Origin: Heracleum sosnowskyi
Lineage: Eukaryota > Streptophyta > Magnoliopsida > Apiales > Apiaceae
Length of the DNA stretch: 64,000 nucleotides
Assembly: GCA_030848705.1 (NCBI GenBank)
Contig: JAUIZM010000015.1
Location: 1,736,001 to 1,800,000 of the forward strand
Direction: 5' to 3'
Below are positions 53,132 through 64,000 of the stretch, in pieces. Numbering within the stretch: the stretch's first letter is position 1; the number at the start of each line of letters is the position of its first letter. Position numbers and translations under genes: made by a program. The notes beneath the pieces were generated by a model. It was not told the origin of the DNA and did no database searches. It saw only the letters and a program-made list of their open reading frames with translations.

Positions 53132-55444
53132 ATGTCGACAACCAAGTATGAAAGCATGAAGATTCCCATCTTGAAGAAATCAGAATATCCAACATGGAGG
53201 GTAAAGATGCTGATGTACCTGGAGGCTATGGATCCTGACTATTTGGACAGGATTCGTGATGGACCATATATTCCTACAAGGATTGTAGAACGAACAGATA
53301 CAGTTCCTGAACATTATGTGGTCAAGGCTAAAAGTGAATGGACTCCAGAAGAAAAAGCTCATGTACTCAGGGAACCAAAGATAAAGAATATCTTGCATAG
53401 TAGTCTTGATGCTGTCATGTCAAACAGAGTGATTGCATGCAAGTCTTCAAAAGAAATCTGGGATACTTTGGAAACTCAGTGCCAGGGATCTGCATCTGTC
53501 AAGAAAAACAGAAGGGCTCTTTTGATTCAAGAATATGAACAATTTGATGCAAGACCTGATGAGAGCCTAACTGATCTATATGATAGATTTCTGACACTAT
53601 TGAACAGCTTATCTTTAGTTGACAAGGAATATGAAACTGAAGATTCAAACACCAAGTTTCTAAGAGCTTTACCTGAAGAATGGGACACTCGGACCTCGAT
53701 CATTAGACATCAGTATGATCTTAACACTGTGTCTCTTGATGAAGTCTATGGGATGCTAAGAACTCATGATCTTGAAGTTCAACAGAGAAAGAACAAGAAA
53801 AGCAGCAAGGCAAAATCAATTGCTTTGAAAGCAGAGGCTAAATCAAAAGGAAAAGCTATGGAGGTCTCTAGAAGTAAATCAAGAGTAGCTGAGTCAGATC
53901 CTGATGACTCTTCATCAGATACTGATGGCAATCCTGATGCCAATACTGATGATGATTCTTCTGACTCAGACATGGAAGAGATGGTTGCTATGATTGTCAG
54001 AAACTTCAGAAGGATGAAGTTCAGGAAGAATAGAAGACAAGGCAACTTTCAGAAAAAGGCTTTCAATCCAAACAAAGATAAGTATATCAAAAAGGACAGC
54101 AAGGGTAGCAAATTTGACAAGTCAAAGGTTAGATGCTACAAGTGCAATGGTATAGGTCACTTTGCTTCTGAGTGCAAGAAGACAAAGGCACTTATCACAT
54201 CAAGCAAGGATTGGATGGACTCCTCCTCAGAATCTGATACTGAGGTGGTCAACTATGTTCTAATGGTCAATGCCGATGTAACTGCTGCTCCTGATGAAAA
54301 GGTACTAAATACTATCTTTGATTTTGATACTGATAATGCTTCTGAGTTAAGACGTTTTCTAAAGTCATTACATATTAGCTTTAGAAGTCAAACTGCTGAA
54401 AATACTAGGATATTATCTGAGATGTCTGAACTTAGAAAAAGGAATGATATATTAGAAGCTGAATTTTCTCGTATGCAAGAAGTACAAAAAGAATGTGATA
54501 ATGCTAATCACATGTATTTAGAGATGAAATCCAAATGTACTGCTCTTGAAAAGGAACTTGAATATGCTAATGAGAAAATCAGAACCTGAACAGACTCTGG
54601 TAGGAAATTTCATGAGATTAATACCTCTAAGAATTGGAAAGAGTGTCTAGGATATAAGTCAGATGAGGATAAGAAATTGAAAGAGAAAATTGTCATTGAT
54701 GAGACAGTCAGTCCAAAGACCTATAGACATGTTATAGATACAACCAAATCTAAGATTACTCCTGTTAATTTTGTTTTTGGTAAGGATTCCACTTCTACTT
54801 TTGAAAAGGGATCTACTTCTACTCAAGGAATTAAAATTATGAAGTCTAAACCTGTCATGAATAAAGTCATTAAGAATGTAGGTCTATTGTCTCAGAAACA
54901 GCTTAAGGATAAAATCTGTGAGGTGACAGATAAGAAAGAGGAAGCTACTGTTAAGAGAAACAGGAATGGTAAAGTTGGGATCAATAAAGAGAATGGTTAT
55001 AAATATATCCCAAATTCACCTAGAAAGTGTTGTTTTAACTGTGGTAACTCTAATCATCTTGCTATTGATTGTAAGAAGAGTAAGAAGAAGATTGCTGATA
55101 TTTCTAAGTCTGATGTTAGGAATAGATCAGTATTTTATAAACCACAGAAGTCCTGTTTTCATTGTGGTAGTATATGGCATTCTATTTATACTTGTAAAGA
55201 TTATCATGAGTTGTACTATAACTTCTATGATCCATTGCCTAAGTTTAAAAATAGTGCAAATTCTGATAGCTTTGAGAATGTCAATGTGAAGCATGCTTTT
55301 GTTAATACTGATACTGACAAAGCAAATCCTGATGGAGTAAATCCTGTCAGGACTGCTAAAGTCAGAAAGTCTTCTGCTGTGAAAGTTAATAAATTGCATG
55401 GAAAAGGAACCCAACAAGTATGGGTTCCTAAATATTCTAACTAG
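53132..55444 (+). pseudogene. gag: gag of element C, one nonsense codon
   Basis: ATG at 53132, 36 bases after the PBS. The N-terminal capsid-like half has a Lys-Ile-Pro motif, Trp-Arg-Val-Lys and the RPDESLTDLYDRF block also seen at the left edge of A. Three CCHC knuckles are visible: near residue 335, and at 55031 and 55154 in the distal part. TGA at 54587-54589 interrupts after 485 codons where A has TGG; the same frame then continues to TAG at 55442-55444. Asp/Ser-rich stretches include Asn-Pro-Asp tripeptides encoded by AATCCTGAT. Restoring function would need only one change, but whether readthrough occurs is unknown. Confidence 0.92.
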
Positions 55445-55466
55445 TGTGTTTCTATTCTGATTGCAG
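55436..55466 (+). promoter_or_regulatory. Intron-acceptor-like gag/pol junction of C
   Basis: CTAAC overlapping the gag stop, a T-rich run and GATTGCAG ending at 55466, followed by the first pol codon in the +1 frame. Matches A in layout. Confidence 0.5.
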
Positions 55467-58400
55467 GGTAAAAAGAAAAATGTGTTAGTCATGGATAGTG
55501 GATGTTCTGTGCACATGACTGGAAACAAAGCCCTGTTATCAGAATATGAGGAAAAAGCTGGCCCAACTGTGTCTTATGGAGATGGCAACATTGGACAAAC
55601 CTTGGGATATGGCAATATAATCATTGGAAATGTCATCATTGAAAAAGTAGCTCTAGTGAAGGGACTAAAACACAACCTGTTGAGTATTAGTCAAATCACT
55701 GACAGAGGTTATCATGTCAACTTCTATTCCACTCATTGTGAAGTAGTCAGTAAGGCAACAAGCAAGATAGCACTGACTGGCTACAGGCATGGTAACATAT
55801 ATGAAGCCAACATTCAATCAAATACTGATGACTCCCCTACCTGTCTGATCATTAAAGCATCAGTAGATGAAAGTTGGAATTGGCACAAGAAGCTTTCTCA
55901 TCTCAACTTCAGCAATATCAATGAGTTGGTTAAGAAAGATTTAGTGAGAGGATTACCAAAAGTGTTATATACTCCTGATGGACTCTGTGATGCATGTCAG
56001 AAAGCAAAACAAAGAAGGACATCATTCCAGAGTAAATCATAATCCTCTATTGAAGAACCATATCACATGCTACATCTTGATCTATTTGGTCCAGTCAACA
56101 TCATGTCCATCAGTAAGAAAAGGTACACTCTTGTAATTGTTGATGAATATTCTAGATTCACCTGGGTGTATTTTTTGCACAGAAAAGATGAGACTCCTGA
56201 AGTTCTGTTGGATCATGTGAGAATGATTGAGACAACCACAAAGTACAAAGTCAAGATTTTGAGAAGTGATAGTGGTACTGAATTTAAGAATTCAAAGATT
56301 GAAGAGTTCTGCAAGTACAAAGGAATCATTCAACAATTCTCTGCTCCTGGCACACCTCAGCAAAATGGAGTAGTTGAAAGGAAAAATAGAACTCTTATTG
56401 AAGCTGGCAGAACTATGTTGGAAGAAGCAAAATTACCTACATATTTCTGGGCAGAAGCAGTCAACACAGCATGCTATACTCAAAATCTCACATTAATAAA
56501 CAGGCGTGGTGTTACTCCTTATCAGTCACTTAAGGAGAAGAAACCAAGTCTGAAGCATCTGCATGTGTTTGGCTGTAAATGTTTTGTTCTCAGAACTCAT
56601 CCTGAACAGCTAGGGAAATTTGAAACAAAGGCTGATGAAGGAATTTTCATAGGCTATCCTGCATCAAGAGCCTTCAGAGTTTTTAATTTGAGGACAAGGA
56701 CTGTCATGGAGTCAATACATGTATCTTTTGATGACAAGAAGATAGCTGGAATCAATGAAGACTCTCATGATAGATTGATTTTTGAAAATGAAGCTACCAA
56801 GGAACCTGAGGAAAGTGAATCAGATCCTGTCCATACATCAGATCCTGATGGGTCACCAAATCTTGATGACACACCAGATGCTGATGGTGCAAATACTGAT
56901 GATACAATCAATAGTGATACTTCTAGTAGTGCTAATGTTGAGGGGGAGCAACAACATTCTACTACAAGTTCAGAGTCAACTCAATCATCAGGACAGAATT
57001 CTTCAGATACTGATTCAAGTGATGATCCTGATAACTTATCAAGAGGACATAGCAATAATTCAGGGGGAGCTTCAAGACAAGCAAGTTCTTCAAATCAAGA
57101 TAACACCAATCCAGGGAGAGCATCTACGTCAAGAAACAATTTAACACCAGCAAGGAAATGGACTGCAAGTCATACTCCTGATTTGATAATTGGGGATCCT
57201 GATGCAGGTGTTCAAACAAGAAGTGCAACTCAGAATGAATGTCTATACAATAACTTTCTATCCAAGGAGGAGCCAAAGAAAGTTGAAGATGCACTTAGAG
57301 ATGCTGATTGGGTTACTGCAATGCAAGAGGAACTGAATGAATTTGAAAGAAATGAAGTCTAGAAACTGGTAGCAAGACCAAAGAATAGATCAATTGTTGG
57401 TACAAAGTGGATTTTCAAGAACAAGACTGATTCTGATGGAGTAATAATCAGAAACAAAGAAAGACTAGTTGCAAAGGGGTATTCTCAACAAGAGGGAATT
57501 GATTATGATGAAACTTTTGCTCATGTTGCAAGACTAGAAGCCATCAGGATATTTCTTGCTTATGCAGAACATAAGAAATTCAAGGTTTTCTATATGGATG
57601 TTAAATGTGCTTTCTTAAATGGAGAACTGGAGGAAGAAGTCTATGTTGAGCAACCTCCTGGTTTCATTGATCCTAAATATCCAGATCATGTCTATAGATT
57701 GGATAAGGCACTTTATGGACTAAAGCAAGCTCCAAGAGCATGGTATGAAACTTTAGCTCTATTCTTACTGGAAAGTGGATTCAAAAGAGGTGCTATTGAT
57801 AAAACTCTATTTTATTTGAATCATGGTAAGGACTTGTTGTTAGTTCAGATTTATGTTGATGATATCATTTTTGGGTCAACAAACAATAAGCTTTGTGAAA
57901 AGTTTTCCAAGCTTATGCAGTCAAGATATCAAATGAGCATGATGGGAGAAATGAGTTACTTTCTTGGTCTTCAAGTTAAACAGACTGATGAAGGGATTTT
58001 TATCAATCAGTCTAAATATACAAGGAATTTATTGACAAGGTTTAACATGCAAGATAGTTCTCCTTCTACAACTCCCATAGCTACAGCTACCAAACTTGAT
58101 CCTGATCAAGGTACTGAGGTAGATGTAACTCACTACGGAGGAATGATTGGATCTTTATTGTATCTCACTGCAAGTAGACCAGATATCATGTTTGCAACCT
58201 GTCTGTGTGCAAGATTTCAAGAAAAACCTAGAGAACCCCATCTGATTGCAGTCAAAAGAATTTTCAGATATCTCAAAGGCACTTCTTCACTTGGCCTTTG
58301 GTATGCAAGGGAATCAGATTTTGGGTTGTGTGGTTATTCAGATGCTGATTTTGCAGGATGCAAAATAGACAGGAAAAGTACTTCAGGAAGTTGTCAGTTT

Positions 58401-58799
58401 TTGGGTGGAAGACTAGTTTCATGGTTCAGTAAAAAGCAAAAATTCATTTCCACTTCAACTGCAGAAGCTGAGTACATTGCTGCAGGAAGTTGTTGTGCTC
58501 AGATAATGTGGATGAGAAATCAGTTGTTAGATTATGGCCTGTCATACTCAAAAATCCCTATTTATTGTGATAACCAAAGTGCTATTGCAATGACAAGAAA
58601 TCCAGTTCAACATTCTCTTACTAAACACATCAGTATTCGATATCACTTCATAAGAGAACAAGTTCTGGAAGGAACAATTGAACTTCACTTTGTTCCTACT
58701 AATCAACAACTAGCTGATATATTCACCAAGCCACTACCTGAAGTTACTTTCAATAAATTGGTGAATGAACTTGGAATGATGAATTTTGAGAATTTCTGA
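55467..58799 (+). pseudogene. pol: pol of element C, two nonsense codons
   Basis: About 1111 codons in one frame. Protease Asp-Ser-Gly is near residue 11, then HHCC finger, integrase core with Asp...Asp-35-Glu (the second Asp block reads Ser-Asp-Ser-Gly-Thr-Glu), a Ser/Asp/Asn-rich linker with GGGGGAG tracts at 56941 and 57061, RT with Tyr-Val-Asp-Asp and RNase H with DADF, AEAEY and DNQSA. TAA at 56040-56042 lies between the zinc finger and integrase core; TAG at 57360-57362 lies at the start of RT, where A has TGG. No frameshift seen. Confidence 0.93.
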
Positions 58800-59328
58800 G
58801 GAAAGCTACAGAGAGGAAATCCTGATAACTATCAAATCCTGATGGTTATTCAGAAAGATATGTTTTCTTTGATCAAATCCTGATAGGATGCAATCCTGAC
58901 AGGAAGTCAACTGGTCAAATCCTGATGCTCATATATTGAAGCTGGTATGAAAACCAGAGGTTCTATGCTAATTTGTCATCAACACTTCTGGTAAACTCTG
59001 GAAATAAGATTTATACTTAGTCTTTGATTAAGTTTTCAGTCTTAATTCTCAATTTCAATTATATTTTTATCAGAGTTTACTATTCGTCATTTTATATGTC
59101 AAATATCAGTGTTACTAACAAATTCTGTAGGCAAGTAAAGAAAGAAAATAGTTGAGAAAATAGACATATTTCATTAATTCTTGAAGATTCATTACAAATG
59201 AAAATGGAAATTACATATTTTTTTCCTAGTCTATTGTTCTACTCAGGAACACGTGCCCTACAGATTAGCATGAATGCTCCTGAGCAGCTTCACAGTCCAT
59301 CAGGAATGGACTGTCTCTTGTTCCATCC
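58800..59328 (+). other. Spacer of C with sense motif cluster
   Basis: At 58819-58932 there are five AATCCTGA(T/C) copies in non-coding DNA just after pol, the same place as the motif cluster of A (12113-12165). The rest would be the 3' end of the antisense ORF transcript. No other ORF. Confidence 0.6.
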
Positions 59329-59736
59329 TTAAAGGACAAGAAGAGGAGCTGATGCACTTGAAGGCAGATCGTCACCGTGACCACCGGGACTCTTCCGTGC
59401 CTCCAACTTGCATGACATACAAGCATCACAGATTCTCTTCTTTCTTTTCTCAAGCTCTCGGACGAGCTCTTCATCATCTTCATCTTCCTCCTCTTCATCA
59501 TTGACAAATATGAGATTGTCAAGAGGATTCCAGTCAGGATTGGCCTGTTGGAAATTGTGCCAAAGCACATCGGCCATTGCGTTAACAAAGGCTTCATGTT
59601 CTTGAGGGTCAGGAACTGGTTGAGGCTCTTCATCTTCTGCGATCTCAGCCAGTGCATCGAACAATTCTTGCCAGATTTCATCGAGATTTTCGACTTCTTC
59701 GTCTGGTAAGTTGTTTTGTTGTTGGTTGGCAGCCAT
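59329..59736 (-). CDS. Antisense ORF of element C (135 aa), unknown
   Basis: ATG at 59736, stop at 59329, opposite to the element. The protein is acidic: an N-terminal helix with Trp (about 17-40), a Pro-rich hinge, a middle Trp/Asn part, an Asp/Glu run (about 80-92), then basic and Cys-containing sequence (Cys-Asp-Ala-Cys-Met-Ser-Cys near 103-109) that might bind metal. I recognise no family. On the minus strand CTCTATAAAATAG at 59840-59828 lies about 95 bp before the ATG, and a CTTTCACCTTCTTTG leader follows, so it looks like an independent unit. The C-family motif appears here in sense to this ORF. Confidence 0.6.
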   Translation of the reverse strand: MAANQQQNNLPDEEVENLDEIWQELFDALAEIAEDEEPQPVPDPQEHEAFVNAMADVLWHNFQQANPDWNPLDNLIFVNDEEEEDEDDEELVRELEKRKKRICDACMSCKLEARKSPGGHGDDLPSSASAPLLVL

Positions 59737-59827
59737 TGAAAAACAAAGAAGGTGAAAGGTTTTCGTAAGTTTTTCTCTGGAGAGGGTCTGTGTTTTAATA
59801 GATATATGATGTTTATGCTTAACAGTT

Positions 59828-59840
59828 CTATTTTATAGAG
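59828..59840 (-). promoter_or_regulatory. TATA box of the antisense ORF in C
   Basis: CTCTATAAAATAG on the minus strand, about 95 bp upstream of the ATG at 59736. A good TATA consensus at a plausible distance; transcription is untested. Confidence 0.55.
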
Positions 59841-60117
59841 AATGTGTGTTAAGGATGCAGGTTATTTTCTCAATATCGAGGCGACTGTTCAGTTTCTCAT
59901 AATTACTTTGCCTCGGTAATTGGTAAGAATGGTTACATGGGTATTATGCTATTTGTTTTGTAATCATTTTTTTTTAAAAAAAAACAGCCCTTATCAGGAT
60001 TATCAAAATAAATTTTGTTTTCTTAAATAAAATTTTATTTTACTTCATATTAATTTTTTTTTCAATCCTGATAAGGCAAATGGTTTCATAGGAAATGCTT
60101 TTATTCCTGATGAGGTT
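59841..60117. other. AT-rich spacer before the C accessory ORF
   Basis: Between two divergent ORFs. Contains A/T runs and four motif copies (one antisense near 59993, sense near 60065 and 60105). It may serve as a two-way promoter. Confidence 0.45.
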
Positions 60118-63100
60118 ATGTTTTTCTTACATAGGAAAATGCCTACTCGTTATGGTTTAATTTCTAATGCTATGGGGCAAGGCCAATCACACCTTGTTCC
60201 TAACCCAAGCATTCATCCTAAACATTTTAAACAGTCAACTGCCACCTCTAATGTCTCTCAAAAGACTTTAGATGTAAAAGCAAAGAAGTTAGCTAGAACT
60301 GATGTGTCAGGAAGGCAATCAGGTTCAAAGGATTTTTCCTCTACACCTATCATTAAAAAGAAGTCACAAGGGGGTGTACAAGGGGTCCTGGTGAAGAAAG
60401 CTGCAAAGGGAGGTAAGGTTGTTTCTGTTAAAATAAAGTTAGTGCTCAGGGATGAGACTGACTCAGAGGATGATTTACCTATATCCTCTGTGATGAATGT
60501 GAATAAGGAAGTTGCTGATACTGCTACTGCAGCTGTGGTTCCATTATCTACACCACAGAAGAAAAGGAAGTTATCAAAAAGCAGGTATCATATTCCTTTA
60601 GAAAAGAAGCAGGATACTGATGTACATGACATTTCTATTCTGAATGAGCAATCAGTTTCAACTGCTCAAGCAAATCCTGATGTTAGTATTCCTGATGTTG
60701 CACCAAGTCAAGTGGTTAATATTTCAGACTCTCCAGCACAGGACTCTCCAACAAAAAGACATGTTGATATTTCATGGGAGAAGTATGGTGCTGTTGCTTC
60801 CAATCTTGGGATAAAACATCCAATGGAAAAGCTAAGGAAGGCAGAAGAGTTAGTCTATCAGAGACAGAAGAAACTGAAAGGATCAAGCCCACAAGAACCT
60901 GAACCTCAAAGTGGTTCAGCAGCTCTTTCTGATGATCCAGCCACACAAGAATCACTCAATCAAAGTTTGAGTGAAAGCTTAGCTCGTGGAATGGTCCCAC
61001 AAGAACCATCTTCTCAAAGTGAAGATGCGGGCCAAGCTACAATTTCTGAGAAATTTCCTGACAATGCTCAAGGGATTTCTGGTGCAGATGAAGTTCAAAG
61101 ATTGGTCGAGGACATTGTCAATGAGGGAAGCACACAAGAACCTTTGACTCAAAGTGTTGAAGCAGCTTCTGAACCTCAAGCTCCACAAGAACCATTGGTA
61201 GCAAATACTGATGCAAGCATATCAAATCCTGACGGTGTTCATCCTGACGCTAGTGGTGCTCCTGATGTTGAACCTATCCTGATACAGCCACTTCGTTCAA
61301 GACCAATGGATCATCCTATCACAGATTCACAGGATAAAATGAAAGGTATAACTATTCCTGATCCTGATGATACTCATAGTACTGATGATGATGACTCTGA
61401 TGATAGTGATGATGATGAGAATCGAAAAGAGAAGGAACAGCTTGCTACAGCACTCAAAATTAGTCTTGGAACTAATTTTGGTTCATCAAGTACATATATG
61501 GCTGGCAAAGCTTCCACTGGGAAAGATCAGAGACAAGATTTTTCTATTCCTTCCTTTAATCCTGCTGAGGCACTTAGACAGAATGAATGGAACAATTCAT
61601 GGCACAGATCTACTGAATCTGTAAGTTATTCTTCTGCTTTGGAACATGCCTATAATGCAGTGAAATCTATAGAGAATCAAGACTTGAAGAATCATCTGAA
61701 GGCTACAACTCTGTTATCCAAAAGCCTAAAAGGTGAGATTGATTCTATCAAGAACTCAACTGAGTTGGTGAGGAATGATATTTCTCAAAGTTTTACAAAG
61801 GTGTCTACTGCTTTTCAGCTAAGGGTAGTAGAATCCCAAGTGAAATCTGTTATTTCTGAACAAACCTCAATCAACAGAAGGATTGATTCTCTGGATACCA
61901 AGGTAACTGACATTCAAGCCTCTCTTTCCTTAAATTTGAATTTATTGTCAAATCCTGATGTCAAAAAGGGGGAGAAGGTTAGTCGGACAAAATGCACACC
62001 TGATCTAGTATTAAGGAATAATGATGATGATACTGGAGATGATGGTAGTGACAAAGTGATACAAGGAGAAACCTCTGATGCTGCTATTATGAAGTCTACA
62101 ATTCAAACTTCACAAAGTCAAACAACGCAGTCAACTCATGTTTCTGATTCTGGAGTTAAGATAGTAAGAACGTTGGTGCAATCTCAGATCCTGACGGAAG
62201 AACAAATCCTGACACCTGGTCATGGACATACTCTTGCTACAATTCCTGAAGGTGATGAGGATATTTTTATTGATAATCCTGAAGATGAATCAAATTTATT
62301 CCAGAAGTTTTCTACAAAAGATGGCAGAATTGTTACTCTATATCACACTGATAAAAGAGTTCAACAATTATATGCAAGAAAAGCACTCTCTACAGCAAGT
62401 GAAGAATATCCTGATCTCTCACATGAAGAATTCTTAAGACAACAGAGAGAAATGATGGAAAGCTTTAATAACCCTGCTCCTGCTAGAGGTAGAGGAGGCA
62501 GAGGTAGGAGAGGAGCTAGAAGAAGTAGAAGAGGTTCTTCAACTCAAACAGTACCTAGACAGACAAGGTCAAGAGGGCTAAGAATTGAAGAAATTCCTAA
62601 ATCTATTCAAACTCTAGTAGTTCCTGACAGATCTACTTTTTGTGATGATGGAAATATCGAAGAAGAACCTGAATTGAGAAGAAAATCAAGAAAATCAACT
62701 CTATGCAATACAAATCAAATTGAAGAATCTAATCCTGATGTTGTTCCTGATAATATTCAAGATCCTGATGATTCTGAAATTATGCAAGAGATTGATTTGA
62801 TAATTTTATCTACTGTGGTTGATTCTCACAACAAGGAAGTAGATGAAGAAGAAGAAGCCAGAAGAAGTGAAATTACAAGATCAACAAATAGAGATTTCAA
62901 TCTCTATGTACAAAGGCTTAAACTCTCAAACAGAAGAAAGTGGAGGAACCCAAGAAGACAAGAATCTTCACTGGAAAGAAGCTATGCCTTTGAAAAGGAA
63001 AAAGATAAGAAGTGGAAACATATTAGTACACTAAGGTGTGATACACTTATCAATTTTCAGTCTGGAGGAATTATTACAAGCGCTTCAAGTGTTGTTGATT

Positions 63101-63846
63101 TATCTGGGATGGTTAGATCAAAAGCACTCTGGTTAAAGATGTTTTCAAATCTGAAGCAATTGACAAGTAATTCTAGAGGAGGTATTGGACACGGGGATGC
63201 TGAATATCTAAATATGTCATATGTTGATCATTACTCATTAACTGAAATTGGAGGTACTTTAACTTCTGAAAACCTGAACAATTTACTAGCTGTTGATATA
63301 GTTATAGATTGTCATGATGGTTTTGACAAGAAAGAAAAGCTTTTGTACTTCATGAAAGATGGTAGTGTGAAGATTCTATCTATTCAAGATCTGCTGATGA
63401 AAACTACACAGGAACTGAAATATGTTCATTATCTTTTGAGATCGAAGAATCAAATGTGCGAGGAATGGAGTGACATGATTTTGTCAACAATACGAAGAAG
63501 ACTGGATGGAAACAGTAATTTCAATGGTAATTATACTCCCATGTACTTAAATCAAAGAGGTCAGGATGTGGAAATGCAAAGGGGTACTGCTGTTAAAGAA
63601 GTAATTTTTGGCATGACACAACTTACTCTCGAGCCTGATGGGAAGGAAATTTCTTATCTTTTGCTTAAAGAGCATAGTCTTCAGAGAAACTCCATATTAA
63701 ATCTCAGAGCAGCTATCTACCAGATTAATGAGGAAGATGAAGAACTCAGAAATCTTAAGGAAAGACTGATTCAAATTCTTGAAGAAAAAGAAGAAAATTT
63801 GTTATCCAACTTCTTGAAGATGAATCTGTTCTATCAAATAATTTAA
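60118..63846 (+). CDS. Large accessory ORF of element C (1242 aa), function unknown
   Basis: ATG at 60118; a second at 60139 follows TTTTTCTTACATAG, a splice-acceptor-like string, so the true start may be there. Basic clusters (PQKKRKLSKS near 140), Pro/Gln/Ser/Glu-rich repeats with PQEP units, an acidic Asp/Ser run (about 420-435), a coiled coil (about 560-620) ending in DVKKGE, an Arg/Gly-rich stretch (about 790-810) that could bind nucleic acid, and the C-terminal domain (about 1050-1240) shared with A and B. The N-terminal FWET domain of A and B is missing. Many Asn-Pro-Asp and Ile-Pro-Asp tripeptides come from the DNA motif, which is also read in another frame (Ile-Leu-Thr near 62190). 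No signal peptide. Confidence 0.85.
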   Translation: MFFLHRKMPTRYGLISNAMGQGQSHLVPNPSIHPKHFKQSTATSNVSQKTLDVKAKKLARTDVSGRQSGSKDFSSTPIIKKKSQGGVQGVLVKKAAKGGKVVSVKIKLVLRDETDSEDDLPISSVMNVNKEVADTATAAVVPLSTPQKKRKLSKSRYHIPLEKKQDTDVHDISILNEQSVSTAQANPDVSIPDVAPSQVVNISDSPAQDSPTKRHVDISWEKYGAVASNLGIKHPMEKLRKAEELVYQRQKKLKGSSPQEPEPQSGSAALSDDPATQESLNQSLSESLARGMVPQEPSSQSEDAGQATISEKFPDNAQGISGADEVQRLVEDIVNEGSTQEPLTQSVEAASEPQAPQEPLVANTDASISNPDGVHPDASGAPDVEPILIQPLRSRPMDHPITDSQDKMKGITIPDPDDTHSTDDDDSDDSDDDENRKEKEQLATALKISLGTNFGSSSTYMAGKASTGKDQRQDFSIPSFNPAEALRQNEWNNSWHRSTESVSYSSALEHAYNAVKSIENQDLKNHLKATTLLSKSLKGEIDSIKNSTELVRNDISQSFTKVSTAFQLRVVESQVKSVISEQTSINRRIDSLDTKVTDIQASLSLNLNLLSNPDVKKGEKVSRTKCTPDLVLRNNDDDTGDDGSDKVIQGETSDAAIMKSTIQTSQSQTTQSTHVSDSGVKIVRTLVQSQILTEEQILTPGHGHTLATIPEGDEDIFIDNPEDESNLFQKFSTKDGRIVTLYHTDKRVQQLYARKALSTASEEYPDLSHEEFLRQQREMMESFNNPAPARGRGGRGRRGARRSRRGSSTQTVPRQTRSRGLRIEEIPKSIQTLVVPDRSTFCDDGNIEEEPELRRKSRKSTLCNTNQIEESNPDVVPDNIQDPDDSEIMQEIDLIILSTVVDSHNKEVDEEEEARRSEITRSTNRDFNLYVQRLKLSNRRKWRNPRRQESSLERSYAFEKEKDKKWKHISTLRCDTLINFQSGGIITSASSVVDLSGMVRSKALWLKMFSNLKQLTSNSRGGIGHGDAEYLNMSYVDHYSLTEIGGTLTSENLNNLLAVDIVIDCHDGFDKKEKLLYFMKDGSVKILSIQDLLMKTTQELKYVHYLLRSKNQMCEEWSDMILSTIRRRLDGNSNFNGNYTPMYLNQRGQDVEMQRGTAVKEVIFGMTQLTLEPDGKEISYLLLKEHSLQRNSILNLRAAIYQINEEDEELRNLKERLIQILEEKEENLLSNFLKMNLFYQII
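61963..61974 (+). other. Internal polypurine tract in accessory ORF of C
   Basis: AAAAAGGGGGAGAA at the KKGE codons after the coiled coil, the same place as in A. Confidence 0.6.
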
Positions 63847-63941
63847 ACAGATAAGTTGTTGTTGCAGATACTGTACATTTTGTATATATGTTTTTGACAT
63901 CATTGAATCTTAGGAATCTATACTTTATTTCACAAAGTATG

Positions 63942-63955
63942 AGATTGGGGGAGAT
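63942..63955 (+). other. Polypurine tract of element C
   Basis: AGATTGGGGGAGAT immediately before the 3' LTR. Confidence 0.88.
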
Positions 63956-64000
63956 TGTTAGATCAGAATTCAATGATCGTCAGGAGCTAGACTCAACTGA
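63956..64000 (+). repeat. 3' LTR of element C, first 45 bp
   Basis: Matches 52528-52572 with one difference (AGGAGC against ATGAGC). Cut off by the window end. Confidence 0.93.

Larger units (their letters stand above)
52528..64000 (+). mobile_element. Sirevirus-like Ty1/copia element C, 3' LTR cut by window end
   Basis: 5' LTR (554 bp), iMet PBS, gag, pol, antisense small ORF, accessory ORF, PPT and the first 45 bp of the 3' LTR. Order and proteins match A closely: the pol domains and gag tail are more alike than either is to B. Gag has one nonsense codon and pol two; the accessory ORF is fully open. The private motif is AATCCTGATG. Confidence 0.95.

Noticed and set aside
59265..59681. 138-codon minus-strand ORF overlapping the antisense ORF of C
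   Set aside because: Overlaps 59329-59736 in another frame; the latter has the better start, composition and TATA spacing.

Overview
The window is plant nuclear DNA made almost entirely of nested LTR retrotransposons. I see no complete host gene, tRNA, rRNA or CRISPR array. A land plant, most likely a dicot, is suggested by initiator-tRNA-Met and tRNA-Asp primer-binding sites, Sirevirus-type Ty1/copia polyproteins, Athila-like Ty3/gypsy derivatives, hAT-type MITEs and a fragment that looks like a plant mitochondrial group II intron. I cannot name the species.

Layout. (1) 1-17430: copia element A (+), its 5' end outside the window, with a pol-less Athila-like element D1 (-) inserted in gag at 1548-8432 (TSD ACCAC). 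(2) 17431-17712: spacer with a possible host exon remnant. (3) 17713-32074: complete copia element B (+), 1046-bp LTRs, TSD CATAG. (4) 32075-35277: AT-rich DNA with a duplicated flank and a foldback element. (5) 35278-46204: solo LTR E of a long-LTR Ty3/gypsy element (TSD TAAAG, about 4.5 kb), carrying pol-less element D2 (-) at 37985-44364 (TSD GAATA, LTRs identical by eye). (6) 46205-52527: AT-rich DNA with a hAT-like MITE, three tandem units of about 0.6 kb linked to a Helitron-like end, and the mitochondrial-like fragment. (7) 52528-64000: copia element C (+), running off the right edge just inside its 3' LTR.

A, B and C share one plan: LTR with a hairpin after the TATA box, iMet PBS, gag with CCHC knuckles, a splice-acceptor-like junction, then protease-integrase-RT-RNase H, a spacer with or without a small ORF, a large accessory ORF, and a GGGGGAG polypurine tract. 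Gag and pol of all three are interrupted, mostly by single nonsense codons. The accessory ORFs of A and C are open; that of B is broken.

The strongest unexplained signal is a private short motif in each copia family: AAACTCTGA in A, ACTGTCA in B, AATCCTGATG in C. Each recurs many times through coding and non-coding internal DNA, mainly in sense orientation, and is clustered as its reverse complement in the U3 of the same element. Together with a fast-diverging accessory protein this resembles a family-specific recognition system, with the VANC/VANDAL anti-silencing system as an analogue; that link is a hypothesis. D1 and D2 show a parallel feature: U3 arrays of short GC hairpins, each family with its own loop sequence.
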